In this document: positions 50,187 through 57,878 of the stretch, piece by piece
How the letters are laid out: each line of letters opens with the position of its first letter
Position numbering within the stretch: position 1 is the first letter of the stretch
Source: Chitinophagaceae bacterium
Lineage (GTDB): Bacteria > Bacteroidota > Bacteroidia > Chitinophagales > Chitinophagaceae
Length of the DNA: 64,000 nucleotides
Reading direction: 5' to 3'
Assembly (NCBI GenBank): GCA_947455215.1
Contig: CANGNA010000012.1
Coordinates: forward strand, 17,303 to 81,302
Program-made: the position numbers and the translations under genes
The notes under the pieces: generated by a model
Database searches by the model: none
What the model saw: only the letters and a program-made list of their open reading frames with translations
What the model was told of the DNA's origin: nothing

Positions 50187-51272
50187 ATGCAAACTTTGCC
50201 ATCACAAGATAAGCCCGGGGGGCAGATCAATGCCCTTACCTCTACCAGGGCTGTTGCGGCCATTATGGTAGTGATACATCACTACGGCAAACAACTGTTT
50301 CCTTTTAACCAGACGAAGAATCTTTTCCAGAGCGGCAACCTGGCAGTGAGCTATTTCTTTGTGCTGAGTGGCTTTGTGTTGTTTGTAGCGCATTGGGATA
50401 AGCAGATCGACTATGTTAACTACCTGAGACGCAGAGCGGGGCGCATACTGCCGCTGTACTATGTGGCGCTGGCTGCCATGATAGCGCTGATGCTGTGGCA
50501 GGGCGATGTACCGCTGAACATGAAGCGGCAGGTGGCCTATTCGGCATTGCTGATACAATCTTACATGCCAGGGTATGCGCTTACGCTTAACGGGCCTGCA
50601 TGGTCCATATCGGTAGAGCTGCTGTTTTACCTTTTGTTTCCGTGGTTGCTGTGGCTGATGCTGCGGCACCTGAGGGTATTTGCTGCCTTGTGGGTGGTGC
50701 TGTTTGTAACGGCACAGGTACTGCACATGCATTACTTTGAACAAAGGCATAGCCTGCCTGATGCTATTGTGGATCCGTTGTTCTTTGGGCCATATACGCA
50801 TATGAGCCAGTTCATGACCGGTATGATAGGTGGTTATATCTATAACAAGATACGGCAGCGGCCGCAGTGGCCGTGGTATGTGCCGCCTGTTGTGGCTGTT
50901 ATCACGTTCGCTCTTATTGCTTATCGGCCGGATAATATCAGCTATCATGTAGGGTTGATAGCGCCGGTATTTATGTTGCTGATCATAGCCATAGCCAAGG
51001 TGAAAGCACCTATACTGAACCTGCCGGTTTTAGTATTTATGGGAGAGATCAGCTATGGTATTTACATACTGCAGGCACCGGTATATAGAGGCATGGATAT
51101 GTTTTTTAAACGCTACCTGCCGTCGGCAGGCGAGGCGGGTGTTTTCTGGTTGTCGATGGTAGTGCTGATTGTATTATCGGCGGTATTGTATAAGTTGGTG
51201 GAGCAGCCGTTAAGGCGTGTTATCAGCGGAATAGCCTCACCCCAACCCTCTCCAAAGGAGAGGGAGAGCTAA
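50187..51272 (+). CDS. Acyltransferase family 3 membrane protein
   Basis: 361 residues from the ATG at 50187. About 10 membrane helices with the OafA/NodX-type signature: INALTSTRAVAAIMVVIHHYGKQLFPF with the catalytic His pair near residue 29, SYFFVLSGFVLF, RRAGRILPLYYVAL and GPAWSISVELLFYLLFPW. These enzymes O-acetylate or succinylate sugars of LPS, exopolysaccharide or peptidoglycan at the membrane. The last 12 codons (SPQPSPKERES) are read from a dispersed hairpin repeat at 51233-51270, so the natural C-terminus has probably been replaced. No polysaccharide genes adjoin, so the acceptor is unknown. Confidence 0.9.
   Translation: MQTLPSQDKPGGQINALTSTRAVAAIMVVIHHYGKQLFPFNQTKNLFQSGNLAVSYFFVLSGFVLFVAHWDKQIDYVNYLRRRAGRILPLYYVALAAMIALMLWQGDVPLNMKRQVAYSALLIQSYMPGYALTLNGPAWSISVELLFYLLFPWLLWLMLRHLRVFAALWVVLFVTAQVLHMHYFEQRHSLPDAIVDPLFFGPYTHMSQFMTGMIGGYIYNKIRQRPQWPWYVPPVVAVITFALIAYRPDNISYHVGLIAPVFMLLIIAIAKVKAPILNLPVLVFMGEISYGIYILQAPVYRGMDMFFKRYLPSAGEAGVFWLSMVVLIVLSAVLYKLVEQPLRRVISGIASPQPSPKERES
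51233..51270 (-). repeat. Dispersed hairpin repeat (CTCTCC...GGAGAG type), copy 3
   Basis: The same repeat as 8903-8940 and 23915-23950 in reverse orientation. It overlaps the 3' end of the acyltransferase gene and supplies its last codons. Confidence 0.85.
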
Positions 51273-51328
51273 AGTCTGCACATTCGTGCAGTTGTTTGTT
51301 TTGCAAATAGAGATCTTAATTAAGCCCT

Positions 51329-51336
51329 TATATTTG
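51329..51336 (+). promoter_or_regulatory. TAnnTTTG promoter element before the CYTH gene
   Basis: TATATTTG ends 4 bases before the ATG at 51341, another case with almost no room for a leader. No TTG at the usual spacing. Confidence 0.5.
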
Positions 51337-51340
51337 TGAC

Positions 51341-51802
51341 ATGGGTAATGGACTGGAAATAGAACGGAGGTTTATCATGCGCACTGTGCCTGCGATACAG
51401 GCCGATGAGGTGTACCGGATATTCCAGAAGTATGCAGCAGACGGCTGGCGCTACAGGGAGCGAGTGAGTGGCGATGGCAAGCGCTATTACAAGACAAGGA
51501 AGACCGCATTGGGTAATGGTATAAACGAAGAAGAGGAATACGAGATCGATGCTGTAACCTTTCATGCCTGCGGACCTGTAAAGAAGGGTATACATAAGAC
51601 AAGGCATGTGTATGTACACGACGGATTGAAGTATGAAGTAGATGAGTTCCATCACATCAGCCTGGTGATCATGGAGGTGGAACTGGAGGATATCAACCAG
51701 GCATTTGTGATGCCGGGTTTCATTGGTGATCTTGTTATCTGCGAAGTGACCGGTATTAAGGAATTGAGCAACAGTGCACTGGCCAGCCCCGACCATATAT
51801 AA
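51341..51802 (+). CDS. CYTH domain protein
   Basis: 153 residues. CYTH enzymes (triphosphatases and class IV adenylate cyclases) form a tunnel that binds a metal and a triphosphate. The start EIERRF is the ExExK-type motif with Arg in place of the final Lys. It continues YRIFQKYAADGWRYRERVSGDGKRYYKTRKTALG and EEEYEIDAV with the conserved basic and acidic tunnel residues, and LKYEVDEFHHISLVIMEVELED for the later strands. Inorganic triphosphatase is the more likely activity than cyclase, which is inference. No CHAD domain is attached. The start codon lies next to a TAnnTTTG element. Confidence 0.87.
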   Translation: MGNGLEIERRFIMRTVPAIQADEVYRIFQKYAADGWRYRERVSGDGKRYYKTRKTALGNGINEEEEYEIDAVTFHACGPVKKGIHKTRHVYVHDGLKYEVDEFHHISLVIMEVELEDINQAFVMPGFIGDLVICEVTGIKELSNSALASPDHI

Positions 51803-51963
51803 TAAGCTGTGCCCTGAAATAAGCCATAGACGGGCATTATAGCTGTAGCTAATGAACTTTATAGATTTGAACAATGCCTAATGTATTGTTAATCCCACCT
51901 GTATTGCTATGAGAATTGTAAACCCTTTGTAATTTTACGTCGTCAAATAAATGACGCTAAACT
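51803..51963. other. Intergenic region, nothing identified
   Basis: About 160 bases between the CYTH gene and a small ORF. AT-rich, without a clear repeat or terminator; the small ORF starting at 51964 probably uses a promoter here. Confidence 0.4.
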
Positions 51964-52125
51964 ATGAGTGCTATTGTACTCTTTACATACCAGGAACCCT
52001 TCTACTTTTCTTCACTTCCTGCTACTGACGAGGCCACTGTAAACAGCGCCCTGCCATTCCAGATCAAAGAAAATATGGTTAACCACAAGAAGATGGTTCA
52101 CCCCCCATGCGAGAAGAGCGCATAA
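51964..52125 (+). CDS. Possible 53-residue protein upstream of flotillin
   Basis: ATG at 51964 opens 53 codons ending in TAA at 52123-52125: MSAIVLFTYQEPFYFSSLPA, then TDEATVNSALPFQIKENM and a basic end (VNHKKMVHPPCEKSA). It has balanced, natural codon use and no repeat content, and sits 107 bases before flotillin. Hydrophobic and aromatic residues lead, and a single Cys lies near the end. No family is recognised. A leader peptide or a small stand-alone protein are both possible. Confidence 0.5.
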   Translation: MSAIVLFTYQEPFYFSSLPATDEATVNSALPFQIKENMVNHKKMVHPPCEKSA

Positions 52126-52232
52126 GGAACGACGAGTTATTTTATCTTGTTTCCTGCAAATTTTTAATCCCTTTACAACACGGGACATTACCTTGTTTTT
52201 TCTAATTAATCACATATAAAAACACACAAACT

Positions 52233-54149
52233 ATGACGTTCGGTACGTTTATGCTCAGCTACGGCTGGATCATTTTATGCATTGTTGCATTATTGTTATA
52301 CAAGATCATTTTAAGGGTCTTCTTTGGTATGGTCATTATTCCGGAAAGCAGTATTGGCCTTGTTACTAAAAAGTTCACGTTGTCGGGTTCCAATCGCCTG
52401 CCCGATGGTCGTATCATTGCCACTAAGGGCGAGGCCGGTTTCCAGGCCAAGACCCTTGCCCCGGGCCTGTATTGGATGATGTGGCCATGGCAGTACGCAA
52501 TAGACCTTATTCCATTTACCGTGATACCTGAAGGCCACATAGGGCTGGTGTTAGCTAAAGACGGTTCTGAGACACCAACCGGCCGTATATTAGGCACAAG
52601 GGTAGATTGTGATAACTTCCAGGATGCGGAGAAGTTCCTGGACAATGGTGGCCAAAGGGGTAGGCAAACTGCCTTTATCACCGCAGGTTCTTACCGTATC
52701 AACAAATACCTGTTCGAGATAACTATGGTGGCGCAGACCGTTGTAGGCGAGGGTATGGTAGGCGTGGTAACAGCCCTGGATGGTGAACCATTGAAGCAAG
52801 GCCAGATAGCCGGTGCCATTGTGGACGGACATAACAACTTCCAGGATTTTGATGCTTTCCTTGCCAACGGTGGTAGCCGTGGTTTGCAGCCCCAGGTGAT
52901 ACTGGCCGGTTCTTACAACATCAACAAATGGGCCGTGCAGATAGAAGAAAGCTACATGACGGAGGTGCCTATTGGCCATGTAGGTGTAGTGATCAGCTTT
53001 ATTGGCGACGATGGTGAAGATGTGACCGGTGCTGCCTTTAAGCATGGTAACATAGTGAATAAGGGACACCGTGGTGTATGGAACGAACCATTAGGCCCCG
53101 GTAAATACCCGATCAACAGGTATGCCATGAAAGTGGAATTAGTGCCTACTACCAACCTGGTGCTAAACTGGGCCAATGCCCGCAGTGAAGCGCATGCGCT
53201 GGATAAGAACCTGTCGACCATTACCGTGCGTTCTAAAGACGGTTTCCCTTTCAACCTGGACGTGGCACAGATCATACATGTGCCTGCCAATGATGCACCA
53301 AAGGTGATAGCCCGATTTGGTAGCATGAACAACCTGGTATCGCAAGTGCTGGAGCCTACCATCGGTAACTACTTCCGTAACTCGGCGCAGGACAGTGATG
53401 TGATATCGTTCCTTACTACCCGTAAGGAAAGGCAGGAATCGGCAAGGGCGCACATCCGCACGGTGCTGGAAGAGTATAACGTGAATGCCGTGGATACCCT
53501 GATTGGTGACATCGTTCCTCCTGAAGCACTGATGCGTACGCTTACTAATCGGAAGATAGCACAGGAAGAAGAGAAGACCTACCAGACACAGCGCATGGCG
53601 CAGGAGACAAGGCAGGGTATGGAAAAGGAAACAGCCATTGCCGATATGCAGCGCGAGATAGTAAAGGCACAACAGAATGTGGAGATAGCCCAACGCACTG
53701 CCGACTCTGTAGTAAAGAAAGCAGAAGGTGATGCCGCCAGTCTGAAACTGCAGGTAAATGCAGAAGCTACAGCCACTAAAATGCGTGCAGAAGCTGAGGC
53801 AGAAGCTACCAAGCTGAGAGCGGGTGCACAGGCCGAGTCGACCAGGCTGAACGCCAGCGCTGAAGCTGAAAGAATATCTAAAACAGGTAATGCCGAGGCC
53901 GAGAAGATATTGGCCATAGGTAAGAGCACTGCCGAGGCATATGAACTGCAGGTAAGCGCAATGGGTGGCGACAACTTTACCCGTTACAAGATAACCGAAG
54001 AGATAGGTGCCAAGCAGATAAAGGTGATACCAGACATCATCATAAGCGGTGGCGGTAATGGTACAGATGGTACCATGAACGGACTGATGGGCCTGAAGCT
54101 GATGGAAATGATGAGTGAAAAGAAGAAAGATGAGGAGCCTAAAAGTTAA
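52233..54149 (+). CDS. Flotillin-like SPFH-domain protein
   Basis: 638 residues. A hydrophobic N-terminus (about 3-31, FGTFMLSYGWIILCIVALLLYKIILRVFFG) anchors it in the membrane. The SPFH/band-7 domain covers about 200-420 (IVNKGHRGVWNEPLGPGKYPIN, TITVRSKDGFPFNLDVAQIIHVPANDAPKVIARFGSM). A long helical segment (about 440-590) carries Ala/Glu/Lys-rich heptads (AEATATKMRAEAEAEATKLRAG, split here by natural turns), typical of flotillin oligomers. Flotillins organise membrane microdomains. The repeated block GQ/VIxGRILGTRVDCDNFQDA and its near-copy GQIAGAIVDGHNNFQDFDAF upstream is a duplicated lead domain. Confidence 0.9.
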   Translation: MTFGTFMLSYGWIILCIVALLLYKIILRVFFGMVIIPESSIGLVTKKFTLSGSNRLPDGRIIATKGEAGFQAKTLAPGLYWMMWPWQYAIDLIPFTVIPEGHIGLVLAKDGSETPTGRILGTRVDCDNFQDAEKFLDNGGQRGRQTAFITAGSYRINKYLFEITMVAQTVVGEGMVGVVTALDGEPLKQGQIAGAIVDGHNNFQDFDAFLANGGSRGLQPQVILAGSYNINKWAVQIEESYMTEVPIGHVGVVISFIGDDGEDVTGAAFKHGNIVNKGHRGVWNEPLGPGKYPINRYAMKVELVPTTNLVLNWANARSEAHALDKNLSTITVRSKDGFPFNLDVAQIIHVPANDAPKVIARFGSMNNLVSQVLEPTIGNYFRNSAQDSDVISFLTTRKERQESARAHIRTVLEEYNVNAVDTLIGDIVPPEALMRTLTNRKIAQEEEKTYQTQRMAQETRQGMEKETAIADMQREIVKAQQNVEIAQRTADSVVKKAEGDAASLKLQVNAEATATKMRAEAEAEATKLRAGAQAESTRLNASAEAERISKTGNAEAEKILAIGKSTAEAYELQVSAMGGDNFTRYKITEEIGAKQIKVIPDIIISGGGNGTDGTMNGLMGLKLMEMMSEKKKDEEPKS

Positions 54150-54171
54150 ACTCTTCTGAATAGGGATAGTA

Positions 54172-54206
54172 AAAGCCGGAGTAATGTCCGGCTTTGCTAT
54201 TTTTAT
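54172..54206 (+). terminator. Terminator after flotillin
   Basis: AAAGCCGGA / TCCGGCTTT, a 9-bp stem with a six-base loop, then TTGCTATTTTT, 22 bases after the flotillin stop. Confidence 0.8.
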
Positions 54207-54224
54207 ACCCTTAGGCTATAGCAA

Positions 54225-55151
54225 ATGAACCGTATGTTGCGCAGGAATTTCATCGTTTTTACAATAAGTGTGGCTGCCGGAATGAGCGCTTGCGGCGTAG
54301 TTGGGCATAAGAAGAGCAAGAAGCAGGCGGGTGTATTGGTGGAAACGCCGGTAGTAGTTGATGGCATTAACCATGAATGGCATAAGCCACTGGGTAACTA
54401 CGACGAGAAGGCCATGCTGGGCTATGCCGTAGCCAACGATAGCGAGAACCTTTACATAACAGTAGAAACAGGTGATGCCGCTACCCAGATGAAGATACTG
54501 GAGAATGGCCTGACCGTGTGGATAGATAAGAGTGGTGGAGAGATTCAAAGCACCGCCATCAATTACCCGATACCGGCCACATACAAGGGCAAAGAAATGA
54601 AAGACGGCGCCTATACCCGTGTGCATGCCGAGCAGGATGCAGGTCCGGCCGAGGCTATGCAGAAGCGACTGTTGGACCTGCGTATGAATATAAAGCAGGC
54701 GATAGCCCAGGCTGATGAATATTCTTTGCAAGGATTCAAGGGATGCAACCTGCAATTCCCGGTTACAGCTCAGAATTCGTGTGGTATAGAAGTGCGCATC
54801 AATATAGATGAGGACAATGAACTGATATGGGAAGCTAAGATACCCTTCAGGGCGTTTTACTTTAAAAATAAAGTAGACAAGGCAGACATGCACCGACAGA
54901 TGAGTGTATGCATAGAAACCACGGGATCTAAACGGCCGGCGGGTCAGCCGGTGGCCCGGAGTACCAGGCAGCGGAGTGGTAGCGGCATACGGCCGGGGTT
55001 TAGTGTAGGCGGCATGGGCATGGGTGTTCAGTTTGGTGGCGGTGGCGCCGGTGGTGGCAGCAATGCGTATGATCCCAACCTGACGCTTATGGAGCCACTA
55101 TACAAGACCACTAAGACATGGACCAAAGTGGGGATAGCAGCGAAAAACTAA
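54225..55151 (+). CDS. Lipoprotein with CBM9-like domain, unknown
   Basis: 308 residues from the first ATG at 54225 (another in-frame ATG at 54234). Lipoprotein signal with the Cys in AGMSACG. Residues about 40-220 contain ETPVVVDGINHEWHKPLGNYDEKAMLGYAVANDSENLYITVETGD and LTVWIDKSGG, the arrangement seen in family 9 carbohydrate-binding-like or DOMON-like domains. The last 60 residues are Gly/Met/Ala-rich (VGGMGMGVQFGGGGAGGGSN) and probably disordered. It follows flotillin on the same strand behind a terminator, and a second lipoprotein gene follows. Function unknown. Confidence 0.78.
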   Translation: MNRMLRRNFIVFTISVAAGMSACGVVGHKKSKKQAGVLVETPVVVDGINHEWHKPLGNYDEKAMLGYAVANDSENLYITVETGDAATQMKILENGLTVWIDKSGGEIQSTAINYPIPATYKGKEMKDGAYTRVHAEQDAGPAEAMQKRLLDLRMNIKQAIAQADEYSLQGFKGCNLQFPVTAQNSCGIEVRINIDEDNELIWEAKIPFRAFYFKNKVDKADMHRQMSVCIETTGSKRPAGQPVARSTRQRSGSGIRPGFSVGGMGMGVQFGGGGAGGGSNAYDPNLTLMEPLYKTTKTWTKVGIAAKN

Positions 55152-55226
55152 AAAGTGAAAAATTAAAAGTAAAAAGCAGGGCTTTTAGCTAAATTTACTT
55201 ACAGTATAGTTGATAAATAACGAGCG

Positions 55227-56414
55227 ATGAAACGAATTCTTTTTAGTGCGGTAATGCCTTTGGCAGCTGCTTTGTTGCTGGCATCTTGCATGCAGATACA
55301 GAAACTGCCTAAGCGATATAAGAGCATATCTGTAAGGAACTACCCTGCGGTAAAGGACAGTATTAAGTACTACGTGGGGGTGAGTGGCTATGCATACCCG
55401 GTGCCGGAGAAGAATAGCGGGCATAACAACGGTACACCTGCCAAGAACGTGTTCTCGTTATCGGGCGAAGGTCAGAAGCAGTTGATAGAATCGATAGCGG
55501 ATAATGAAGAGTCGACGGAGGATATTTATAACAAACTGGCCATGGATATTGTTCCTGCCACCAGGAACCAGCCAATGGCATCGGGTGTGGGGCGCAAGAT
55601 AAAACGGCGGATAGTACTGGCTGTTGATGATATGCATGTGACCCCTGCTGACGAGGTGCAGAAGCTGACCATAACTGTGATGCCACCGGCTGGTAGCAAT
55701 ATTAAGATGGCAGCCTGCAGCAAGCTGGTGAATAATTACAACAAGCCTGTAAAGAGCGAGGATGGTACTGTTATGCGGCCGGTAGCTATGTCATCGGTTG
55801 TTACCCCTGATGGCGGGCTGGTAATAACTGTAGACAATATAGATGGTAATGCAATGACAGGTAACATAACTGCGGATGTGACGCTTGTATACTCAGGCCG
55901 TATGAACAGCGATATGGTCTTCACCTTCACCGGCCTTTGGGGCAGAGATGGCAGCGCGGTAAAGCCTAACAATATTGTGGCACACCATCACCAGCAGCAG
56001 GCACCGGGTACAAGCACTACAGGTACGTTTGCTGTAGAGTACGAGGGTGTTGTGCGCCATGTGGCCAAAGGCGATAACACTTTATCGGAAAGTGATGATG
56101 TGATAGAAATGGTAAAGGGCAAGACGCAGGCAGGTAATATTGAACTAGTGAAGGATAGCCAGATGAAACCACGCCACTGGACCATATCTGATGGTGTAAA
56201 GCATCTTAATCTTGGTGGAGCTTTATACAACGGTGCGCTGGAGTTTGACTCGTATGAAGAGGCGCAGGATTTTATTGCCTGGCTGAAGCGCTCATCGGCA
56301 GATATACTTGCCAATAACAGGATATGCAACGGCGATTATAAAATAATAGTATCAGGAGAGAGTGGTGTACTGACGGATAGCTTTATAGAGAATTGCCAGG
56401 TGACGGGTTCGTAA
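55227..56414 (+). CDS. Lipoprotein, unknown
   Basis: 395 residues. MKRILFSAVMPLAAALLLASC is a lipoprotein signal with the Cys of LLASC at residue 21. The mature part has long beta-type stretches (ISVRNYPAVKDSIKYYVGVSGYAYP, VLAVDDMHVTPADEVQKLTITVMPPA, GTFAVEYEGVVRHV), a Gly/Thr-rich linker (HHHQQQAPGTSTTGT) and a C-terminal segment (GALYNGALEFDSYEEAQDFIAWLKRSS). I recognise no family. It should be anchored to the inner face of the outer membrane, or surface-exposed if it carries a Bacteroidota lipoprotein export signal, which I could not confirm. It may share a transcript with the preceding lipoprotein gene. Confidence 0.75.
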   Translation: MKRILFSAVMPLAAALLLASCMQIQKLPKRYKSISVRNYPAVKDSIKYYVGVSGYAYPVPEKNSGHNNGTPAKNVFSLSGEGQKQLIESIADNEESTEDIYNKLAMDIVPATRNQPMASGVGRKIKRRIVLAVDDMHVTPADEVQKLTITVMPPAGSNIKMAACSKLVNNYNKPVKSEDGTVMRPVAMSSVVTPDGGLVITVDNIDGNAMTGNITADVTLVYSGRMNSDMVFTFTGLWGRDGSAVKPNNIVAHHHQQQAPGTSTTGTFAVEYEGVVRHVAKGDNTLSESDDVIEMVKGKTQAGNIELVKDSQMKPRHWTISDGVKHLNLGGALYNGALEFDSYEEAQDFIAWLKRSSADILANNRICNGDYKIIVSGESGVLTDSFIENCQVTGS

Positions 56415-56430
56415 CCTTGATGCAAAGAAT

Positions 56431-56470
56431 AAGCAACAGAGCAGCGGCATTGCCGCTGCTCTGTTGCTTT
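56431..56470. terminator. Bidirectional terminator
   Basis: AAGCAACAGAGCAGCGGCA pairs with 56451-56469 in a 19-bp inverted repeat with a one-base centre (working loop about GGCATTGCC). It lies between convergent stops at 56414 and 56474 and has T-runs in both directions. Confidence 0.85.
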
Positions 56471-56473
56471 ATA

Positions 56474-57850
56474 TTAGAACCTGAATATGCCTGAAAGAAT
56501 GATCCTGTTCTCATCTTTCACCAGGTCGGCAACATAGCCAGTTGGGTTGCCTATCGGGGCGTTCCAGCCGTTGGGCGATGTTACGCCGCCGTGGCCTGAG
56601 AAGTAAGGCACGTTGGTGTGGCGCGTAACAAATTCCAGTCCGAAGGTGATGTATTCGTTGGGCATGTATTGCACGTTGGCAGAAGCATCCCAGCCTTCAA
56701 ATTTGTCACCGGGGTTTTGCGTAAGTACAGCATTGCCTGCTGGCAACAGGGCCAGGTAGCGACCAGGGTTGCTGATGTAGCCACCGCCGCAGGTGAATGC
56801 GAGTTCTTGTTTCTTCCCGAACCAGAAACGATTGTACACCATGCCGCTCAAAAAGTTTTGTGCAGGCTTGGTTGCTGTGCCGTTGAACGGTACTACACCA
56901 GCGCCGTTTTCAAAGCCGAGGTCGCCAGTTACCGATACTGCAGCTTTGGTGATGAAATTGCCCTGTGGCCTTTTCAGGTAGCGGAATATGGCACTGTTGT
57001 CTGTGTGGAAGCGCAGGCGGTCGGAACTGTTGGGCGTGTCCCAGCCTACGTAAGAGCTATGCGTGAGCGATACACTCTCTTTGGGGCGCCACAGTACCTG
57101 GTAGCCAAAGCCGGGCAGCTCGTTGAACATACCATAGCTCTGCCAGCCGTTGATAGCCCACAGTTCTATCTTCAGGCGGTCGGTAGGGAACATTTGTACG
57201 CGGGCGCCGGTGAAGAACCATGGCGTATTATCGGACGTGTAAGATGGCTGGTAGTTCCAGTTTTCGAAATTGTTGTAAGACAGCAGACCTACATAAGATT
57301 TGAACATCCCGAAGTCGAGGTTGATACCGTGCATCTTGTTCCAGTGCATACCGGCGTAGCCTTCGGTTACATAACGTAATGCATTGTACAGGTCGTACTG
57401 GCCGCGTAAAGGTGTATTGTCGTTGCGCGGTATACCTGTGGCCCTGCTGCCAAATTGCAGCATCAGCTTGGCATGGGCACCGGTTTTAGGGTCGTGGAGT
57501 TCGCCGCCTGCCTCGATGTAGGAGATGTTGAACTCATCGGAGCGGAAGGTAGCTGTAGAGCCAGATGTGGTATGATCGATCGGGTGATTAAAGTTGTAGT
57601 TGTAATTACAATCGATGGTGACACCACCAGTAAAGTACTTGGAGTCGAGCAGGGAGCCGTGCTGCCTGTTGGTGCCCTGCACCCAGGTGAAATCGCCCCA
57701 GGCAAAAGGCTCTGCAGGTTTTGGCGCCGTTGTGGCAGGTTTCTCGTCCAGCGAATCGTCGCTATCCTGCGCGCGTGCGCATTGTGTAGTAGCCGATAGT
57801 GCGATGGCGGCCAGGATGGCAGTTCTTTTTCTAAAGTAGCGTTGCGTCAT
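56474..57850 (-). CDS. Outer-membrane beta-barrel porin
   Basis: 458 residues from the ATG whose first base is 57850; an extension to 57901 would overlap kup. The N-terminal MTQRYFRKRTAILAAIALSATTQCARAQ is a signal peptide, followed by a short acidic Pro-rich segment. Alternating aromatic strands (FAWGDFTWVQGTNRQHGSLLD, YNYNFNHPI, GFGYQVLWRPKESVSLTHSSYVGW, GLEFVTRHTNVPYF) and a final FRF mark a beta-barrel of the porin type that Bacteroidota encode next to kdp or kup genes. It should let a small solute, probably potassium, cross the outer membrane. It begins 28 bases after kup on the same strand. Confidence 0.85.
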   Translation of the reverse strand: MTQRYFRKRTAILAAIALSATTQCARAQDSDDSLDEKPATTAPKPAEPFAWGDFTWVQGTNRQHGSLLDSKYFTGGVTIDCNYNYNFNHPIDHTTSGSTATFRSDEFNISYIEAGGELHDPKTGAHAKLMLQFGSRATGIPRNDNTPLRGQYDLYNALRYVTEGYAGMHWNKMHGINLDFGMFKSYVGLLSYNNFENWNYQPSYTSDNTPWFFTGARVQMFPTDRLKIELWAINGWQSYGMFNELPGFGYQVLWRPKESVSLTHSSYVGWDTPNSSDRLRFHTDNSAIFRYLKRPQGNFITKAAVSVTGDLGFENGAGVVPFNGTATKPAQNFLSGMVYNRFWFGKKQELAFTCGGGYISNPGRYLALLPAGNAVLTQNPGDKFEGWDASANVQYMPNEYITFGLEFVTRHTNVPYFSGHGGVTSPNGWNAPIGNPTGYVADLVKDENRIILSGIFRF

Positions 57851-57878
57851 TTTAAGTGGTTTTGATGGTATAAATATG

